A DNA stretch of 64,000 nucleotides, taken from assembly GCA_018716105.1 (NCBI GenBank), contig DVKH01000032.1, positions 1-64,000 of the forward strand. The letters run 5' to 3'. This stretch comes from Candidatus Fimivivens faecavium. GTDB taxonomy: Bacteria; Bacillota; Clostridia; Oscillospirales; Ruminococcaceae. Shown piece after piece: positions 16,932 through 25,627 of the stretch (the first letter of the stretch is position 1; each line of letters begins with the position of its first letter). A model generated the notes under the pieces. The model searched no databases. It had not been told where the DNA came from and saw only the letters and a list, made by a program, of their open reading frames with translations. Position numbers and translations under genes: made by a program.

Positions 16932-17279
16932 GCGGATATGATGCGATAACGGCGGGTCCATTGGGCCTGCACGCCGCGGCGGCGGCGTACAAACCGGCCC
17001 TCGGCCGATTTGTGTTCTGGTGCGGCAAGCGCAGGGCGCGGCGTCTGCCGCGACAGCCCCGCCAAAGGCGGGGCGAATTGGGCGAAAGCCCAACTGTCCG
17101 CGGTTATTATACCATATCAGGGAACCGCAAAAGCGGTTTTCCCGCCGCGGCGGCGGCGGGACCCGGCCGAAGCCGGGGGATATGGTTTAACAAGCGCGGG
17201 GCGCGGCGTCTGCCGCGCCAGCCCCGCCAAAGGCGGGGCGAATTGGGCGAAAGCCCAATTGTCTGCGGTTATTGTACCA
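16932..17279 (-). repeat. Hairpin-array repeat R2 (two tandem units: 16932-17114, 17100-17279)
   Basis: Two units of 183 and 180 bp share a middle boundary GCGGTTATTATACCA (17100-17114) and end at GCGGTTATTGTACCA (17265-17279). Unit one repeats the R1 hairpin order with different stems (CAAACCGGCC with GGCCGATTTG). Unit two replaces the first half by AACCGC/GCGGTT, a G+C-rich hairpin and CCCGGC/GCCGGG, then shares the last three hairpins (loops CGAAAG and AAA). The 16870-16931 stretch before it is similarly GC-rich and may be a decayed piece. It lies between queG and the FemAB gene, both on minus; that strand carries TGGTATAAT and TGGTACAAT. Confidence 0.85.
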
Positions 17280-17289
17280 CGTTTCCGGC

Positions 17290-18144
17290 CTAAGGCAAAA
17301 GCCGGGCGCTATTTTTGCGCCGCGGTTCCTCCCGTTCGGCGAGAATCGCGAGGTTTCGTTCGAGCAGCGCCCGCCCGCGGTAGGCGAACGCGCGGTTTTG
17401 GAGCAGGCGGCCGAGGTTTTCCCCGGTGACGACCGGTTCTGCCCCTTTGCGGAACGCCTCGATCGGGGTCGGGGCGGGATTTTGGTTCCGCGGGCAGGCG
17501 AGGGTGCACCGGTCGCAGCCCCAGACAAATCCGCCCTCCGCGATCTCCCGCCGCTCCTGTTCGGAGAGCGCGCCCTTTTTCTGGGTCAGATGAGAACGGC
17601 AGCGTTCTTTCCGGACCATCCCCCCGGCGAGCGCGCCGGTCGGGCAGGCGGCGAGACAGGCGCTGCACCCGCCGCAGAGGTTGAGCCGTTCCGCCGGTGT
17701 GGGTTCCAGTTCCATTGTTGTCACAATTTCGCCGATAAAGACAAATGAGCCGTATTCCGCTGTCAAAAGCTGCCCGTTTCTCCCGCGCTCGCCGAGGCCC
17801 GCGCGCTCCGCCGCCGTCACCTCGTCGAGCGGCGAAGCGTCGACGAACGGCGCGAACGCCTCGCCGGGAAAGCGTGCGGAAAGGCAGCGGCAGGCTTCCT
17901 CCAGCATCCCGCCCGCGACGGCGTGATAGTCGGGGATCACCGCATAGAGCGAGAGGTTCCGCCCGGGAAAATCGCCGGCGTAGTAGGGGAACAGGCAGAC
18001 GAGCACCGATTTCGCCGCTTTCGGCAGCCGCGCGGCCGACCGCACGCCCGGGAGAAGCGGCGCGTCGGAAAACCGGCAGACGCCCGCCGATAAAATCCCC
18101 GCGCGTTTGATCTGGGCGATCGCTTCGCTGGTTTGTTTGGACAT
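17290..18144 (-). CDS. queG: Epoxyqueuosine reductase, short form
   Basis: 284 residues, shorter than the ~380 of Escherichia coli QueG because the C-terminal HEAT-like tRNA-binding region is missing, as in many Firmicutes. The DUF1730 cobalamin-binding part has the acid in VDASPLDEVTAA, then AGLGERGRNGQLL and GSFVFIGEI. Two [4Fe-4S] motifs follow: CGGCSACLAACPTGAL and CDRCTLACPRN. It reduces epoxyqueuosine to queuosine in tRNA wobble positions using cobalamin. Start ATG 18144 follows GGAGG. The 3' end sits 10 bp from repeat R2. Confidence 0.9.
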   Translation of the reverse strand: MSKQTSEAIAQIKRAGILSAGVCRFSDAPLLPGVRSAARLPKAAKSVLVCLFPYYAGDFPGRNLSLYAVIPDYHAVAGGMLEEACRCLSARFPGEAFAPFVDASPLDEVTAAERAGLGERGRNGQLLTAEYGSFVFIGEIVTTMELEPTPAERLNLCGGCSACLAACPTGALAGGMVRKERCRSHLTQKKGALSEQERREIAEGGFVWGCDRCTLACPRNQNPAPTPIEAFRKGAEPVVTGENLGRLLQNRAFAYRGRALLERNLAILAEREEPRRKNSARLLP

Positions 18145-18309
18145 GTCTGGCCTCCGTTTTGTGTTTCAATCCTGTAATGCAGGGGATCCATGTATTGAAC
18201 TGCCGCCGTGCAATAATTTTCACACAAGGCCGCACCTGTATATTGACCGGCGGCGGGCAGGATCCACCCGGCCGCCGGTGAGAACTCAGGAAGTCAGGAG
18301 AATGTATAA

Positions 18310-18816
18310 ATGAAAAAGCTGTTGTCCATTGCACTCGCCGCGGTGATGCTCTTTGCCGCCGCCGGCTGCGGACAGGAAAGCGAACCCCAGCTCACCGCCG
18401 AAGAGCGGGCCAAACTCTATTCCGACGCGATTACGGCGGCGAGAGGCGAAGAGGAAAACGAGGCGTTTCCGGTTCTCACCGACGCCGAAGACCCCTCCGC
18501 CCCGCTGATCATGGAGCTGGTCGGCCTCACCGGCGAGGACGCCGATGCGTTTGCGCTTTCGGTGTCGCCGATGAACGTCAATGCCTATGGGATCGCGGTT
18601 GTGATGCCGGCCGAGGGCAAGGCGGACGCGGTTCTCGCGGGGTTGCAGGGCTTTGTGGAGCTCCAGCAGCGGAATTTTGAGATGTACCTGCCCGATCAGA
18701 AGGTGATCGCTGACGCCGCAAAGGTCGAAACCCTTTCGGACGGGACCGTCGTCATGGTGATGTGCGAAAACGCCGACGCGGTGTTTGAGTCGATCCAAAA
18801 GGCGGTTGAAGGTTAA
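18310..18816 (+). CDS. DUF4358-like small lipoprotein
   Basis: 168 residues. MKKLLSIALAAVMLFAAAGC is a lipoprotein signal peptide with lipobox FAAAGC, so the mature protein is anchored outside the membrane at Cys20. The mature part, with SPMNVNAYGIAVVMPAEGKA and LPDQKVIADAAKVETL, resembles DUF4358 proteins of Clostridia, whose role is unknown. Ribosome binding site AGGAGAATG 7 bp upstream. A hairpin with arms ACCGGCGGC and GCCGCCGGT lies in the leader. It is a single gene, ended by a terminator shared with trpS. Confidence 0.75.
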   Translation: MKKLLSIALAAVMLFAAAGCGQESEPQLTAEERAKLYSDAITAARGEEENEAFPVLTDAEDPSAPLIMELVGLTGEDADAFALSVSPMNVNAYGIAVVMPAEGKADAVLAGLQGFVELQQRNFEMYLPDQKVIADAAKVETLSDGTVVMVMCENADAVFESIQKAVEG

Positions 18817-18842
18817 CCGAAGCGCCGCGCCGCAACGGTAAG

Positions 18843-18872
18843 AAAAGCCGGGGGATGCCTTCCCCGGCTTTT
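18843..18872. terminator. Bidirectional terminator between lipoprotein gene and trpS
   Basis: AAAAGCCGGGG and CCCCGGCTTTT pair across 8 nt, with A/T runs on both sides serving both convergent genes. Confidence 0.85.
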
Positions 18873-18885
18873 CTGCGTCTTGGGA

Positions 18886-19890
18886 TCAGAGGTAGCCGAT
18901 CTTCCGGTAAACCTTGTCGAGGGTCCTGCGGGCGATTCTGTTCGCCTTTTCCGCGCCCTCGGCGGCCAGCTTTTTGAGATACTCCTTGTCGTCCATCAGG
19001 CGCGCGTATTCCGCCTTGATCGGTGCAAAGGCGTCGGCGACCGTCTCGCCGACCGCGAGCTTGAAGTCGCCGTAGCCGTGCCCGGCAAACTCCGCCTCGA
19101 TCTCTTCATAGCTTTTTCCAGTGAAGGCCGAATAGATGCCCATCAGGTTGTTGATCCCGGCTTTGCCCTCGGCAAAGCGGACGGCCGTTTCGGAATCGGT
19201 CACCGCGCTTTTGAACTTCTTGATGATCACATCGCGGTCGTCGAGGAGCGCGGCGTAGCCCTTCGGGTTCGGGTCGGATTTCGACATCTTCTTCGCCGGG
19301 TCCTGCAGCGACATGATCCGCTTTCCGGCCTTCGGGAACAGGCATTCCGGCATGGTGAAGACGTTGCCATAGAGGCCGTTGAAGCGGCCCGCAATGTCGC
19401 GCGTCAGTTCAACATGCTGTTTCTGATCCTCGCCGACCGGAACGAGGCCGGCCTGATACAGGAGGATGTCGGAGGCCATCAGAACCGGGTAGTTGAACAG
19501 CCCGGCGTTGATGTTGTCTGCGTAGCGCGCGGATTTGTCCTTGAACTGGGTCATCCGCGAAAGCTCCCCAAACTGCGTGTAGCAGGAGAGCGCCCAGGTC
19601 AGTTCCGCGTGGGCGGGGACATGGCTCTGGATGAAGACGATGCTCCGCTCCGGGTCGATGCCGCAGGCCAGCAGGACGGCGAACGCCTCCAGCGTGTTCT
19701 TCCGAAGAACCGCCGGGTCCTGCCGGACGGTGGTGGCGTGGAGATTGGCGATCATGAAGACGCAGTTGTATTTCTCCTGGATCTCGCTCCAGGTTTTCAC
19801 CGCGCCGAGATAGTTCCCGATGGTGATCAGCCCCGAAGGCTGGATGCCGGAGAGGACGATTTTTTTCTTTTCGGTGACGGAAGGTTCCAT
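18886..19890 (-). CDS. trpS: Tryptophanyl-tRNA synthetase
   Basis: 334 residues, normal for bacterial TrpRS. Class I signatures: PSGLITIGNYLGA (HIGH equivalent) and KKMSKSDPN (KMSKS loop). GEDQKQHVELTRDIA is the Trp-binding helix. It charges tRNA-Trp in the cytoplasm. Ribosome binding site GAGGA is 8 bp from ATG. I see no T-box leader in the 31 bp between this gene and the aminotransferase stop, so it is probably co-transcribed with that gene. Confidence 0.97.
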   Translation of the reverse strand: MEPSVTEKKKIVLSGIQPSGLITIGNYLGAVKTWSEIQEKYNCVFMIANLHATTVRQDPAVLRKNTLEAFAVLLACGIDPERSIVFIQSHVPAHAELTWALSCYTQFGELSRMTQFKDKSARYADNINAGLFNYPVLMASDILLYQAGLVPVGEDQKQHVELTRDIAGRFNGLYGNVFTMPECLFPKAGKRIMSLQDPAKKMSKSDPNPKGYAALLDDRDVIIKKFKSAVTDSETAVRFAEGKAGINNLMGIYSAFTGKSYEEIEAEFAGHGYGDFKLAVGETVADAFAPIKAEYARLMDDKEYLKKLAAEGAEKANRIARRTLDKVYRKIGYL

Positions 19891-19921
19891 GTGGCGATTC
19901 CTCGTTTCTCAGATGGTAAAA

Positions 19922-21115
19922 TTAGCTGCCGAATCTCTCGTGCGTCAGGCGCCCCAGAATCCGGACGCCTTTTTCAATCTGTTCGTCGGTTGGGGTGGAG
20001 AAGTTCATCCGGAAGAAGCTGGAGGGCTTTTTCTGGTCGGTCATGAACGCGAAGCCCGGCACGCAGGCGACGCCGCGGCGGATGCCCTCGGCCACGAATT
20101 CGGCCGCGTCGGCGCCGTCGGGCAGCGTGCAGCTAATGAACAGCCCGCCCTGGGGCCGGGTGAACCTCACGGAAGGGTGAAATTCCCTTTCGAGCGCCGC
20201 GAGCATCAGGCGGCATTTTTTGGCGTAAAGCTCGCGGATTTCGGCGATGTGCGCCGCGTAATCGTATTTCGTCAGGTATTCGGCGCAGATGTGCTGGAAC
20301 AGGACGTTGGTGTGGACGTCGGCGCACTGTTTCCCAACCACCAGCGGGCCCATCAGGCCCTCGTCCGCGCAGAGGAAGGCGACCCGGAACGCCGGGGCCA
20401 TAACCTTCGAAAAGCTCCCGCAGTAGATCACGCGCCCGTCGGTGTCGAGGGTTTTGATCGCCGGGACCGGCTCCCCAGCGAAGCGTAGCTCCCCATAGGG
20501 GTTGTCTTCGAGGATGACGACGCCGTATTTCTGCGCGAGTTCATAGACCCGCTTCCTCTTTTCATAGGACATGGTGATGCCGGTCGGATTCTGGAAATTC
20601 GGGATGGTGTAGAAGAAGCGGACGTTCTTTTCGCGCGCCATCGCCTCTTCCAGCGCCGCGAGGTTCACACCGTCCTCATCCATTGGCACGCCCGCGAGCT
20701 TCGCGCCGTAGGTGCGGAAGCAGTTGAGGCAGCCGACAAACGACGGCTCTTCGACTAAAACGGCGTCCCCCTCGTTGACCAGCGCCTTGGTCGCGAGGTC
20801 GGCCGCCTGCTGCGAGCCGGAGACGATCAGGATTCGGTCGCTTTCCCGCCCGATCCCGTCGTTCTTGCGAAGGAACGCCCCGAGCGCCTCCCGGAGCGGC
20901 GGATAACCTTCCGAAAGCGAATACTGAAGCATCGAAACCGGCTGTTCGGCCAGCGCGCGGTTGGCGATCTCGGCGATTTCGCGGATCGGGAATGCGTCTG
21001 CGGCCGGATTCCCGCCGCCGAACGAGATGATGTTCGGGTCGGACGCAAGCTTTAAAATTTCACGGATCGCCGAACCTTCGACGCCCGACATGCGGTTTGA
21101 GATGGTAAAATTCAT
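19922..21115 (-). CDS. PLP aminotransferase, 2-aminoadipate/MocR-type class I
   Basis: 397 residues. Fold-type I aminotransferase: ISFGGGNPAADAFP at the N-terminus, QYSLSEGYPPLREALG, VSGSQQAADLATKALV, NFQNPTGITM, EDNPYGELRF and the PLP lysine in YCGSFSKVMAPAFRVAF. This subgroup (LysN, ArAT-like, the enzyme half of MocR regulators) uses 2-aminoadipate, kynurenine or aromatic substrates; sequence alone does not decide. Ribosome binding site GGGAGG 7 bp from ATG. Upstream of trpS, which hints at but does not prove an aromatic amino-acid role. Confidence 0.88.
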   Translation of the reverse strand: MNFTISNRMSGVEGSAIREILKLASDPNIISFGGGNPAADAFPIREIAEIANRALAEQPVSMLQYSLSEGYPPLREALGAFLRKNDGIGRESDRILIVSGSQQAADLATKALVNEGDAVLVEEPSFVGCLNCFRTYGAKLAGVPMDEDGVNLAALEEAMAREKNVRFFYTIPNFQNPTGITMSYEKRKRVYELAQKYGVVILEDNPYGELRFAGEPVPAIKTLDTDGRVIYCGSFSKVMAPAFRVAFLCADEGLMGPLVVGKQCADVHTNVLFQHICAEYLTKYDYAAHIAEIRELYAKKCRLMLAALEREFHPSVRFTRPQGGLFISCTLPDGADAAEFVAEGIRRGVACVPGFAFMTDQKKPSSFFRMNFSTPTDEQIEKGVRILGRLTHERFGS

Positions 21116-21246
21116 CGGTTTGCCTCCCTGGTGGATGATCGTGCGTCTGCTTATACGGAAGGGGGATGAAATGCCGGCCGTTTCCTGTGCTTTGATATTT
21201 TACCATTATATCATTCCAAAAAAGCCTTTGTAAAGAAGGTGCGGAA

Positions 21247-21280
21247 AAGCCATGAGCGCCGGCCGGCGCCCATGACTTAG
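21247..21280 (-). terminator. Terminator of gltX
   Basis: Self-complementary GCGCCGGCCGGCGC core extended by CATG and AAG arms with two mismatches, followed on the minus strand by GCTTTTCC. Located 17 bp after the gltX stop. Confidence 0.65.
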
Positions 21281-21296
21281 ATCGTTTTATCTGAAA

Positions 21297-22763
21297 TTAA
21301 AGGGCTGCCCGGAGCCTTTCGATCCCGAGATCGATCCGGCGGAGGGTTTCCGCCTTGCCGAGAACCGCCGCGAGTTCGATTCCGCCGCCGGGGGTGAACT
21401 GTTTCCCGCTCACCGCGACCCGGAGCGGCCAGAGCACGATCCCGTTCTTGACGCCCAGCGATTCGATCAGGGAGAAGAGCGCCGCGTGAATCGCCTCTGC
21501 GTTAAACGGCGAAAGGCCTTCGAGCACCGGGCGGATCTTTCCAAGCGAATCGAGCGCGACCGCGGGGTTGGTTTTCATCTTCTTCGAGGTGTAGAGTTCG
21601 AGGTCGTACTCCGGCAGCTCGTCGATGAAGTCGAGCTGGGCCGGGATGTCGCCGAGCACCTCGCAGCGCGGATGGAGGACCGACGCGAGGATCCCGAGAT
21701 CCACGCCCTCCCGTTTGACCGCCTTGCGGATCCAAGGGGTTGCGACGGAGAGGAATTGGGCGTCGCTCATCCGGCGGATGTATTCGGCGTTGATATAGTT
21801 CAGTTTCTGCTGGTCGAAGATCGCCGGGGATTTGGACACGTCGTAGATCGAGAAGAGTTTCACCATCTCCTCAAGGGACAGGATCTCCGCCTCGCCCTTC
21901 GGCGACCAGCCGAGCAGCGCGATGTAATTGAGCACCGCCTCCTTGAGGTACCCTTTTTCGATCAGGTCCTGATAGGAGGCGTCGCCGTTCCGCTTCGAGA
22001 GCTTGTGGGTCTGGTCTTTCATGACCGGCGGGCAGTGGAGGTATTTCGGGATTTCCCAGCCGAACGCCTGATAGAGGAGGTTGTACTTCGGCGAGGAGGA
22101 AAGGTATTCGGTCCCGCGGATGACCGTCGTGATCCCCATCAGGTGGTCGTCGACGACGTTCGCGAAGTTATAGGTCGGCATGCCGTCGGCTTTGATCAGG
22201 ATCTGATCGTCAAGGGCCGAGCACTCGACGGTGATGTCGTCGAAGTTCTCGTCGTGGAAGGTGACCGTTCCCTCGTCCGGAATCCGCTGGCGGATGACGT
22301 GCGGGACGCCGGCCGCGAGTTTTTCCGCGACCTCCTCCTTCGAGAGCGAGAGGCAGTGCCGGTCGTATTTGGTGGGCAGGCCGGATGCGCGCTGAAGGGT
22401 CCTGGCCTCTTCGAGCCGGTCCTTGTCGCAGAAGCAGTAGTAGGCCGCGCCCTTGTCGATCAGCTCCTTGGCGTATTTCGCGTAAATTTCGCCGCGCTCC
22501 GACTGGATATAGGGGCCGGCCGGGCCGCCGATGTCCGGCCCTTCGTCCCAGACGAGGCCCGTTTCTTTGAGCGTATTATAGATGACGTCCATCGCGCCCT
22601 CGACAAACCGTTCCTGGTCGGTGTCCTCGACCCTCAGGATAAAGGTCCCGCCTTTGCTTTTCGCGGCGAGATAGGCATAGAGCGCGGTGCGCAGGTTCCC
22701 AACATGCATATAGCCGGTCGGGCTTGGGGCGAACCGGGTGCGCGGATTGTCGTGGTTGATCAT
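21297..22763 (-). CDS. gltX: Glutamyl-tRNA synthetase
   Basis: 488 residues. Class I synthetase: HIGH-type [15 protein letters not shown] at the N-terminus, [32 protein letters not shown] and the KMSKS-type [11 protein letters not shown]. The C-terminal anticodon-binding domain is present. It charges tRNA-Glu and, if no GlnRS exists, also tRNA-Gln for amidation. I chose ATG 22763 because GGAGG lies 8 bp upstream. Its promoter is divergent from spoIIE. Confidence 0.97.
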   Translation of the reverse strand: MINHDNPRTRFAPSPTGYMHVGNLRTALYAYLAAKSKGGTFILRVEDTDQERFVEGAMDVIYNTLKETGLVWDEGPDIGGPAGPYIQSERGEIYAKYAKELIDKGAAYYCFCDKDRLEEARTLQRASGLPTKYDRHCLSLSKEEVAEKLAAGVPHVIRQRIPDEGTVTFHDENFDDITVECSALDDQILIKADGMPTYNFANVVDDHLMGITTVIRGTEYLSSSPKYNLLYQAFGWEIPKYLHCPPVMKDQTHKLSKRNGDASYQDLIEKGYLKEAVLNYIALLGWSPKGEAEILSLEEMVKLFSIYDVSKSPAIFDQQKLNYINAEYIRRMSDAQFLSVATPWIRKAVKREGVDLGILASVLHPRCEVLGDIPAQLDFIDELPEYDLELYTSKKMKTNPAVALDSLGKIRPVLEGLSPFNAEAIHAALFSLIESLGVKNGIVLWPLRVAVSGKQFTPGGGIELAAVLGKAETLRRIDLGIERLRAAL

Positions 22764-22862
22764 CGGGCGTTCCTCCATTGTTTCGCGCGGCGGGCCGGTT
22801 GTCCGGCGGTCCCGCGGGATGTCTTTTTATCAGTTTGGCTCCGTTTACCGCTATATAACGTT

Positions 22863-22891
22863 ATTTTAGGTCCGCGGGTATCCCTTGTCAA
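22863..22891 (-). promoter_or_regulatory. Sigma-A promoter of gltX
   Basis: Minus strand TTGACA (22886-22891), 17 bp, TAAAAT (22863-22868). Confidence 0.8.
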
Positions 22892-22917
22892 GGCTCGCCC
22901 GCCGTCTTTGCGCGAAA

Positions 22918-22974
22918 TTCGCCAAAATCCCTACCGCGATTTTGACAATCTTTGCGTTTGGGACGGGCTATGAT
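22918..22974 (+). promoter_or_regulatory. spoIIE promoter with 21-bp spacer and possible Spo0A box
   Basis: TTGACA (22942-22947) and TATGAT (22969-22974) are good sigma-A boxes but 21 bp apart. Bacillus subtilis spoIIE and spoIIG are known for such over-long spacers, which make them depend on Spo0A. TTCGCCA (22918-22924), the complement of TGGCGAA, fits the TGNCGAA Spo0A box core and ends 17 bp before the -35. Inference, but the geometry matches a Spo0A-activated promoter. Confidence 0.6.
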
Positions 22975-23048
22975 GGTTTTACAAATATTGGAAGACTCTA
23001 GTATATGCTTCGCGGATGCCAAATATACAAAAGAAAGGTTGTGAGCGG

Positions 23049-25349
23049 ATGCAGACAGCCAGCGCGTCCAGCGAGAGACCGGAAAGACTCTGGGAGGGAA
23101 AACAGGAGCTGGTGCAACAGGCGCTCTCCGCCGCGATGGGCTTTTTGTTTTCGGGCGCGTCGATTTACGGGAGCGCTTCGCCGTTCGGTGTCGCATGGGC
23201 CGGCGCGGCGCAGCCGGACAAGGCCCTCGCTTCGTCGCTCGGGGCGTTGATCGGATACCTGTTCTCGATGGGCTCCTCTTCCGGGACCATGCGCTATCTT
23301 GCCGCGATCATCCTGCTGATGGGGCTGCGGTGGAGCCTTTCGATCTTCTCGGAACGCACGGTCCGGATGTTTTCGCCGCTGATGGCAGGGCTCTCAATTC
23401 TTGTGACAGGGCTTGCCGCGGTGCTCGCAGGAGGGGCGACCCTTTACGGCGTGATCATGACCATATCGGAGGTGGTTTTAACCGTTACAGGGGGCTACCT
23501 GTTTGTGAAGACGGTTCAGGGGATCGCAAATGGGCAGGCTTTCGCCTCCGGGACGGTGATTGCAACGGCGGTCACCTGCGGTATTTTGATGATCAGCCTC
23601 ACCCGGATCTCGGTGGGGGGCGTATCGCTGGGGCACATTCTCGCGATCGATCTTGTCCTCTGCTGCGGCTGTTTCGCCGGCCAGGGCGCGGGCGCGATCG
23701 CCGGGATCGCGGCGGGGCTTTCCGCGGCGCTCGCGGGGGACGGCTACCTGCTCGCCGGTTTTGCGGCGGGGGGGCTTGCGGCGGGGGTGTTCTCGCCGAC
23801 CGGGCGGATTGGAAGCGCGGCAGCCTTTGCGGTCGCCAACGCGATTTGCCTTGTGACCGGAAGCCCAAGCCAGCCGGTGATCCCGCCGCTGATTGAGGTG
23901 ACCGTCGCCTCCGGCGTCTTCATGCTGCTGCCGACCGGCGCCCTGACCAGGATGGGCCTTCTGCGCCCGGCGGACACGGCGGACGGGGATATGCTCCGCA
24001 AGGTGATCACAAGCCGCCTGAGGAGAACCAAAAACGCCCTGTCCGAGATCGCCGAGCTTACCGGACAGGTAAACCGCAAGCTCGAACGGCTCGGCGGGGA
24101 CGACTTTGATTCGGTGCTGCACCAGACGGTGGACAGCGTCTGCCGGAAGTGTCCGGAGTCGGCCTCCTGCTGGCAGCTCAAATACAATGATACGATGGCG
24201 GCTTTCAACGCTGCGGCCGCGGCAGTACGGGCGGGCGCGGATGCGACGGCGTCTGACCTCCCCCCGCATTTCGCCGCCTCCTGCAAGCGGGTGGAGCCGA
24301 TGCTCTCGGCGGTCAACGCCCAAATGCACCGCTATATGGGCCGGCAGGGCCTGCGGCGCGAGATGTCGCAGATGCGTATGGTGGTAACCGACCAGTTCGA
24401 CGGAATGGCGATGGTGCTCGACGCGGTGGAAAAAGAACTCGACGAGCTTTCCGCCGCGCGCCCCGATCTCGACCGCCTGATCGGCGACTATTTCGACCGG
24501 GCCGAGGCCGAACCGGTCTCGGTCACAAGTTTTACCGACCGCTACGGCCGGATCACGGTGATCGTCGAGGTGCCAAAGCGCAAGCTCGGCCGGATCGACC
24601 GCGCGATGTCCGCGGTGGACCTTTCCGAATTCGCCCAGCAGGAATTCGACGCGCCGGAAGTGATTGAAGACGAAAACACCGCCCAGCTCTGGTATACCGG
24701 CCGGGCGCAGTACTTTGCCGAGTTCGGCATCTCCCAGCGTTCCGCGGGCGAAGCGAAGCTCTGCGGCGACAGCGGCGAGCATTTCACCGACCGCGGCGGC
24801 CGGGCCTGCATGCTGCTTTCCGACGGGATGGGCGTTGGGACGAGCGCGGCGCTCGACGCGACGATGACCACCTCGCTCCTCTCCCGGCTGGTCCGCGCGG
24901 GGGTGGGGTTTGACGCGGCGCTGCGCCTGGTCAACTCCGCCCTCATCGCAAAGGCGGGGGAGGAACGGCTCGCGACGGTGGACGCGGCCTGCCTCGACCT
25001 CTATACCTGTCACCTCGAACTCTACAAGGCCGGGGCCGCCCCGACCTTCATCATACGAAGCGGCCGGGTCATGGAGGTGGAATCCGCCTCGCTTCCCGCC
25101 GGGATCCTGCAGGGGGTTGCGTTTGAGAAAACCGACCTCGGTCTTGACGCGGGGGACATCGTGGTGATGGTCTCGGACGGCGTAGTGGAAACCGGGACCG
25201 ACTGGGTCCCCTCCCAGCTTCTGGCGCTCAAAGACAAACCGCTTGACGACCTCTGCCGGGGCCTTCTCGACACGGCGCGGGACCGGCGGATCGACGGGCG
25301 CGAGGACGATATGACCGTGATGGCCGCCGCGGTCCGAAAAGCGTCCTGA
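23049..25349 (+). CDS. spoIIE: Stage II sporulation protein E (membrane PP2C phosphatase)
   Basis: 766 residues. The first ~300 are hydrophobic, with about ten membrane segments. A cytoplasmic middle part follows, with VCRKCPESASCWQLKYNDTM. The PP2C phosphatase domain is at the C-terminus, with manganese-binding LLSDGMGVGTSAA and VSDGVVETG. SpoIIE dephosphorylates SpoIIAA to release sigma-F in the forespore and acts at the polar septum. I chose ATG 23049 (AAAGG upstream); ATG 23016 has no ribosome binding site. Divergent from gltX. Confidence 0.96.
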   Translation: MQTASASSERPERLWEGKQELVQQALSAAMGFLFSGASIYGSASPFGVAWAGAAQPDKALASSLGALIGYLFSMGSSSGTMRYLAAIILLMGLRWSLSIFSERTVRMFSPLMAGLSILVTGLAAVLAGGATLYGVIMTISEVVLTVTGGYLFVKTVQGIANGQAFASGTVIATAVTCGILMISLTRISVGGVSLGHILAIDLVLCCGCFAGQGAGAIAGIAAGLSAALAGDGYLLAGFAAGGLAAGVFSPTGRIGSAAAFAVANAICLVTGSPSQPVIPPLIEVTVASGVFMLLPTGALTRMGLLRPADTADGDMLRKVITSRLRRTKNALSEIAELTGQVNRKLERLGGDDFDSVLHQTVDSVCRKCPESASCWQLKYNDTMAAFNAAAAAVRAGADATASDLPPHFAASCKRVEPMLSAVNAQMHRYMGRQGLRREMSQMRMVVTDQFDGMAMVLDAVEKELDELSAARPDLDRLIGDYFDRAEAEPVSVTSFTDRYGRITVIVEVPKRKLGRIDRAMSAVDLSEFAQQEFDAPEVIEDENTAQLWYTGRAQYFAEFGISQRSAGEAKLCGDSGEHFTDRGGRACMLLSDGMGVGTSAALDATMTTSLLSRLVRAGVGFDAALRLVNSALIAKAGEERLATVDAACLDLYTCHLELYKAGAAPTFIIRSGRVMEVESASLPAGILQGVAFEKTDLGLDAGDIVVMVSDGVVETGTDWVPSQLLALKDKPLDDLCRGLLDTARDRRIDGREDDMTVMAAAVRKAS

Positions 25350-25483
25350 CGCACCCGGCTTTTTTAAACCGGCTCTTTTCCCGTGTCACCGGTCCGGCGG
25401 CGGCAGGCCGCGAACCGTTTCAGATAAATTTAATCCAGGTTTGGGTGCCCAAAAATACAGAAAGCGCTTTCCATCATGATATG

Positions 25484-25524
25484 AAGCAGGCCCGGCGTGG
25501 GGGGAACACGCCGGGCCTGCTTCG
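25484..25524. terminator. Strong hairpin after spoIIE
   Basis: GAAGCAGGCCCGGCGTG and its exact 17-bp complement flank GGGGGAA. A second hairpin, CGGGCCGG with CCGGCCCG, follows at 25579-25605. There is no T-run, so these may be protective or processing hairpins. They fill the 278-bp gap between convergent spoIIE and the ATPase gene. Confidence 0.5.
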
Positions 25525-25627
25525 TATTCAAAATCCGGATGCGCCGTGCGCTGATTGGATAGACGGGGCCATCCGAAACGGGCCGGACGGTATTCGCCCG
25601 GCCCGCCCCCCGTTCCCGGCTTTCCTG

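Noticed and set aside
16932..17279. Transposon (MITE) with terminal inverted repeats
   Set aside because: Unit ends are direct, not inverted, repeats, and no target-site duplication is visible; mobility is not excluded but not shown.
14146..17289. CRISPR array
   Set aside because: Repeats are 180 bp, hairpin-rich and few, with no unique spacers of regular length and no cas genes.
22764..23048. T-box leader before gltX or trpS
   Set aside because: No AGGGTGG-type T-box sequence or specifier stem; both have short leaders.
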